Assembly (NCBI GenBank): GCA_017416885.1
Contig: JAFQAM010000331.1
Location: 1-5,337 of the forward strand
Source of the DNA: Clostridia bacterium
GTDB taxonomy: Bacteria; Bacillota; Clostridia; Oscillospirales; CAG-272
DNA length: 5,337 nt
Direction of reading: 5' to 3'
Positions within the stretch are counted from its first letter, which is position 1; each line of letters opens with the position of its first letter. A program made the translations under genes and the position numbers. Positions 3,612 through 5,337 of the stretch are shown here, one piece after another. The notes under the pieces were generated by a model, which was given only the letters and a program-made list of their open reading frames with translations, was not told the origin of the DNA and searched no databases.

Positions 3612-5337
3612 TTATTCCCAAATTGCAATCTTGTTGCCCTCATAGTGCCAATAGCTACCGGTCTCGGTAGGCTGCTGCTCACTGTAAAAATATACGCTAT
3701 GGTTCATTGTGAGGTATAAAAAATCCTCTTGTTCGAATGCGTCCTTGCTTCCGTAATAATAAATCTTAGCATTATCACAGTTAGTAAATGCGTTAGATGA
3801 TATATCTACTATTTTTTCATTTATGAGAACGGTTTTAAGGTTAGCGCAGCCATAAAAAGCGTCGTTATAAATATATTTCGCGGTTGCGGGCAAAATTACC
3901 TCTTCAAGAGCTACACAATCTTTAAATGCTGCTCTGTCAACTGTTTCAAGGCTCTTGCCGAAGGAAACTGTCTTTAATGATTTGCAAGCGGAAAAAGCAT
4001 AGCTGCCAATGAATGTTACGCCATCGGGAAGCTCAATAGAGGTAAGGCTTTCGCAGTCCATAAATGCATATGTTCCGATTTTCGTTAATGCGCTCGGTAG
4101 CTTTATGGCTTTCAGCTTTTTGCAGCCGCTGAATTCATATACGCCAAGTTCTGTGACATCTCCGTTTATTTCTATTTCCTCAATATCATAACAACCGTTA
4201 AAAGCAAGGTTGATTTTTGTAATTCCCTTGCCAAGCTTAACGGATTTCAGACTTTTACAACCATAAAATGCGTTCAATCCAAGCTCGGTAACACTATCGG
4301 GGATATTTATGCTTGTGATACTTGTGCTGTAAAATGCACTTGTGCCTATTGCTTTTAAAGTGTTTGGCAAGCTTATGCTTGATAAAGCGGTTGAAGCAAA
4401 TGCGCTGTCACCGATTTCAATAAGAGTATCGGGCAAAACAACCTCTGTAAGTGACATGCAAAAATCAAATGCGCGCGCCCCTATTTTAGTAACTCCGTTT
4501 GGAATAACTACTTTAGTAAGTTGCGTTTTAAGATTGAATGCGTTGTTATAAATATCGTATTTTTTGCCGTTGCAGCTTTCGGGAAGAGTAAGCTCCTTTT
4601 CGCTTCCGTTATATAAAACAAGATAGCAGGCATCCTCTAATGTACAGAATATGTAATCGTCAATTTCGCTTAGCTTGCTTTCACCGTTATGCACAACCAC
4701 TGCATTTTGCGCAACACAACCGTGCTCCTCTGAGCCAACAGTAATTAACAGTGACGACTTGTTTATAACCTCAACAAGCGAATTGCAGCCTGAAAATGCG
4801 TCCTTGCCAATTTCTGTAACCTTTTCGGGGATGGTAATGCTAATTAAATCGCTATTTGCAAAAATATTTCTGTGAATTTTATATTCCTCACCGTTAAAGC
4901 TTTCAGGTAAAATAAGCTGCTTATCAAAGCCGCTATATGAAACTAAATAATTTGAGCCGTTAAAGCTATAAAAGCAAAAATCATTGACAGGAGCTAAAAG
5001 CTTGCTTTCGCCGTCGTGAATTTCAATGGCATTTTTTGCGATTTGTCCATACTCCTCGCCACCAATTTCCAATTGCAAATCAGAGTGATTTATTATTTCT
5101 ACAAGTCCTGTGCAATCCTCGAATGCGCTATTACCGATTGCGGTAACTCCCTTGCCAAGAGTTACGCTTTGTAATCCCTTGCAGTAGTAAAAAGCTTTTG
5201 AGCCAATTTCAGTAACTGTATCGGGAACAATAACGCTTGTAACATATGAAGCAAAGCTGAATGAACCGCCATTTAGCTTAGTTACGGTATATCCGTCTAT
5301 TGTGGAAGGAATTATAACATTACTGTCATAGCAAGAG
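3612..5337 (-). CDS. BspA-like leucine-rich repeat protein (LRR_5), N-terminus outside window
   Basis: The C-terminal 574 residues of a protein built from about 23-residue LRR_5 repeats of the form IPxxVTxIGxxAFxxCxxLxxV. About fourteen to sixteen repeats are visible. The frame stays open to the right edge. A TTG at 5078 could pass for a start but is an internal leucine inside a conserved repeat, so the gene is partial. In visible-fragment numbering, residues 1-81 hold LRRs. Residues 82-190 and 191-299 are two diverged copies of a 109-residue module: a GEEYGxxAxNAxxxHDGESKL-like linker, a YLVxYxG...LPESxNG segment, then an LRR. Residues 300-520 are uninterrupted LRRs, and 521-574 are a tail ending in SYWHYEGNKIAIWE. 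There is no LPxTG motif, dockerin or membrane anchor at the C-terminus. Family members are usually secreted or surface proteins in adhesion or host contact; export cannot be checked here because the N-terminus is missing. Confidence 0.9.
   Translation of the reverse strand, partial: SCYDSNVIIPSTIDGYTVTKLNGGSFSFASYVTSVIVPDTVTEIGSKAFYYCKGLQSVTLGKGVTAIGNSAFEDCTGLVEIINHSDLQLEIGGEEYGQIAKNAIEIHDGESKLLAPVNDFCFYSFNGSNYLVSYSGFDKQLILPESFNGEEYKIHRNIFANSDLISITIPEKVTEIGKDAFSGCNSLVEVINKSSLLITVGSEEHGCVAQNAVVVHNGESKLSEIDDYIFCTLEDACYLVLYNGSEKELTLPESCNGKKYDIYNNAFNLKTQLTKVVIPNGVTKIGARAFDFCMSLTEVVLPDTLIEIGDSAFASTALSSISLPNTLKAIGTSAFYSTSITSINIPDSVTELGLNAFYGCKSLKSVKLGKGITKINLAFNGCYDIEEIEINGDVTELGVYEFSGCKKLKAIKLPSALTKIGTYAFMDCESLTSIELPDGVTFIGSYAFSACKSLKTVSFGKSLETVDRAAFKDCVALEEVILPATAKYIYNDAFYGCANLKTVLINEKIVDISSNAFTNCDNAKIYYYGSKDAFEQEDFLYLTMNHSVYFYSEQQPTETGSYWHYEGNKIAIWE
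4440..5093 (-). repeat. Two tandem 109-residue modules in the LRR protein
   Basis: Codons 5093-4767 and 4766-4440 encode two aligned copies, 327 bp each. Shared landmarks are IN-x-S at the start, GxEExG, A-x-NA, H-x-GESKL, YLV-x-Y, LPES-x-NG, an AF- or IF-type LRR half repeat, and C-x-SL-x-EV at the end. One residue is shifted between the middle and the end. The nucleotide sequences have diverged clearly, so the duplication is old or has been under protein-level selection. Confidence 0.8.

Noticed and set aside
4009..4875. Plus-strand open frames of 60-69 codons inside the LRR gene
   Set aside because: They are antisense to repeated LRR codons and resemble one another only because the sense strand is repetitive.
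5076..5078. TTG as the start codon of the LRR protein
   Set aside because: It lies within a conserved repeat (the DLQLEIG stretch), the frame continues upstream with more LRRs, and no ribosome binding site precedes it.

Overview
The window looks like a low-GC Gram-positive bacterium, most likely an uncultured gut Clostridia (Oscillospirales-like). The grounds are AT-rich coding sequence, AAAGGAG ribosome binding sites, sigma-A style promoters with exact 17-nt spacers, a BspA-type leucine-rich repeat protein, and intergenic chains of small hairpins of a kind I associate with that group. The taxon is an inference; nothing here is a taxonomic marker.

Layout, left to right. (1) Positions 1-228 are a divergent regulatory region. 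The first codon of a leftward gene lies at 3-5, preceded by a ribosome binding site, a block of 7-bp GGGTATA-type repeats and a leftward promoter. A rightward extended -10 promoter serves the next gene. (2) Positions 229-1188 (+) encode an M28-family zinc peptidase with a two-helix membrane hairpin inserted in its catalytic domain. A strong bidirectional terminator follows. (3) Positions 1223-1528 hold hairpin array A, with an AATTTAGCT-like linker. (4) Positions 1529-3001 (-) encode a cytoplasmic serine hydrolase of the class C beta-lactamase/penicillin-binding-protein fold. (5) Positions 3002-3611 are a 610-bp intergenic region. It holds array B (ATTTCAA linker) in the hydrolase leader, a possible cre (CcpA) site, a near-consensus leftward promoter, a stretch that looks like structured RNA, array C (AGTGAAGTT linker, inverting halfway) and a long hairpin. 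An imperfect inverted repeat brackets 3222-3611. (6) Positions 3612-5337 (-) are the C-terminal 574 residues of a leucine-rich repeat protein whose start lies beyond the right edge.

The three main genes do not form an obvious pathway. The peptidase and the hydrolase converge on one terminator. The hydrolase has its own promoter, possibly under carbon catabolite control. The LRR gene lies upstream of it on the same strand.

The most interesting part is non-coding. Both gene-to-gene gaps carry chains of short hairpins in which a linker word is conserved within the chain while each stem sequence differs. The linker word is different in each chain. Many loops are GAA/TTC or similar triloops. This implies selection on folded DNA or RNA rather than on sequence, and one chain occupies most of an mRNA leader right up to the ribosome binding site.
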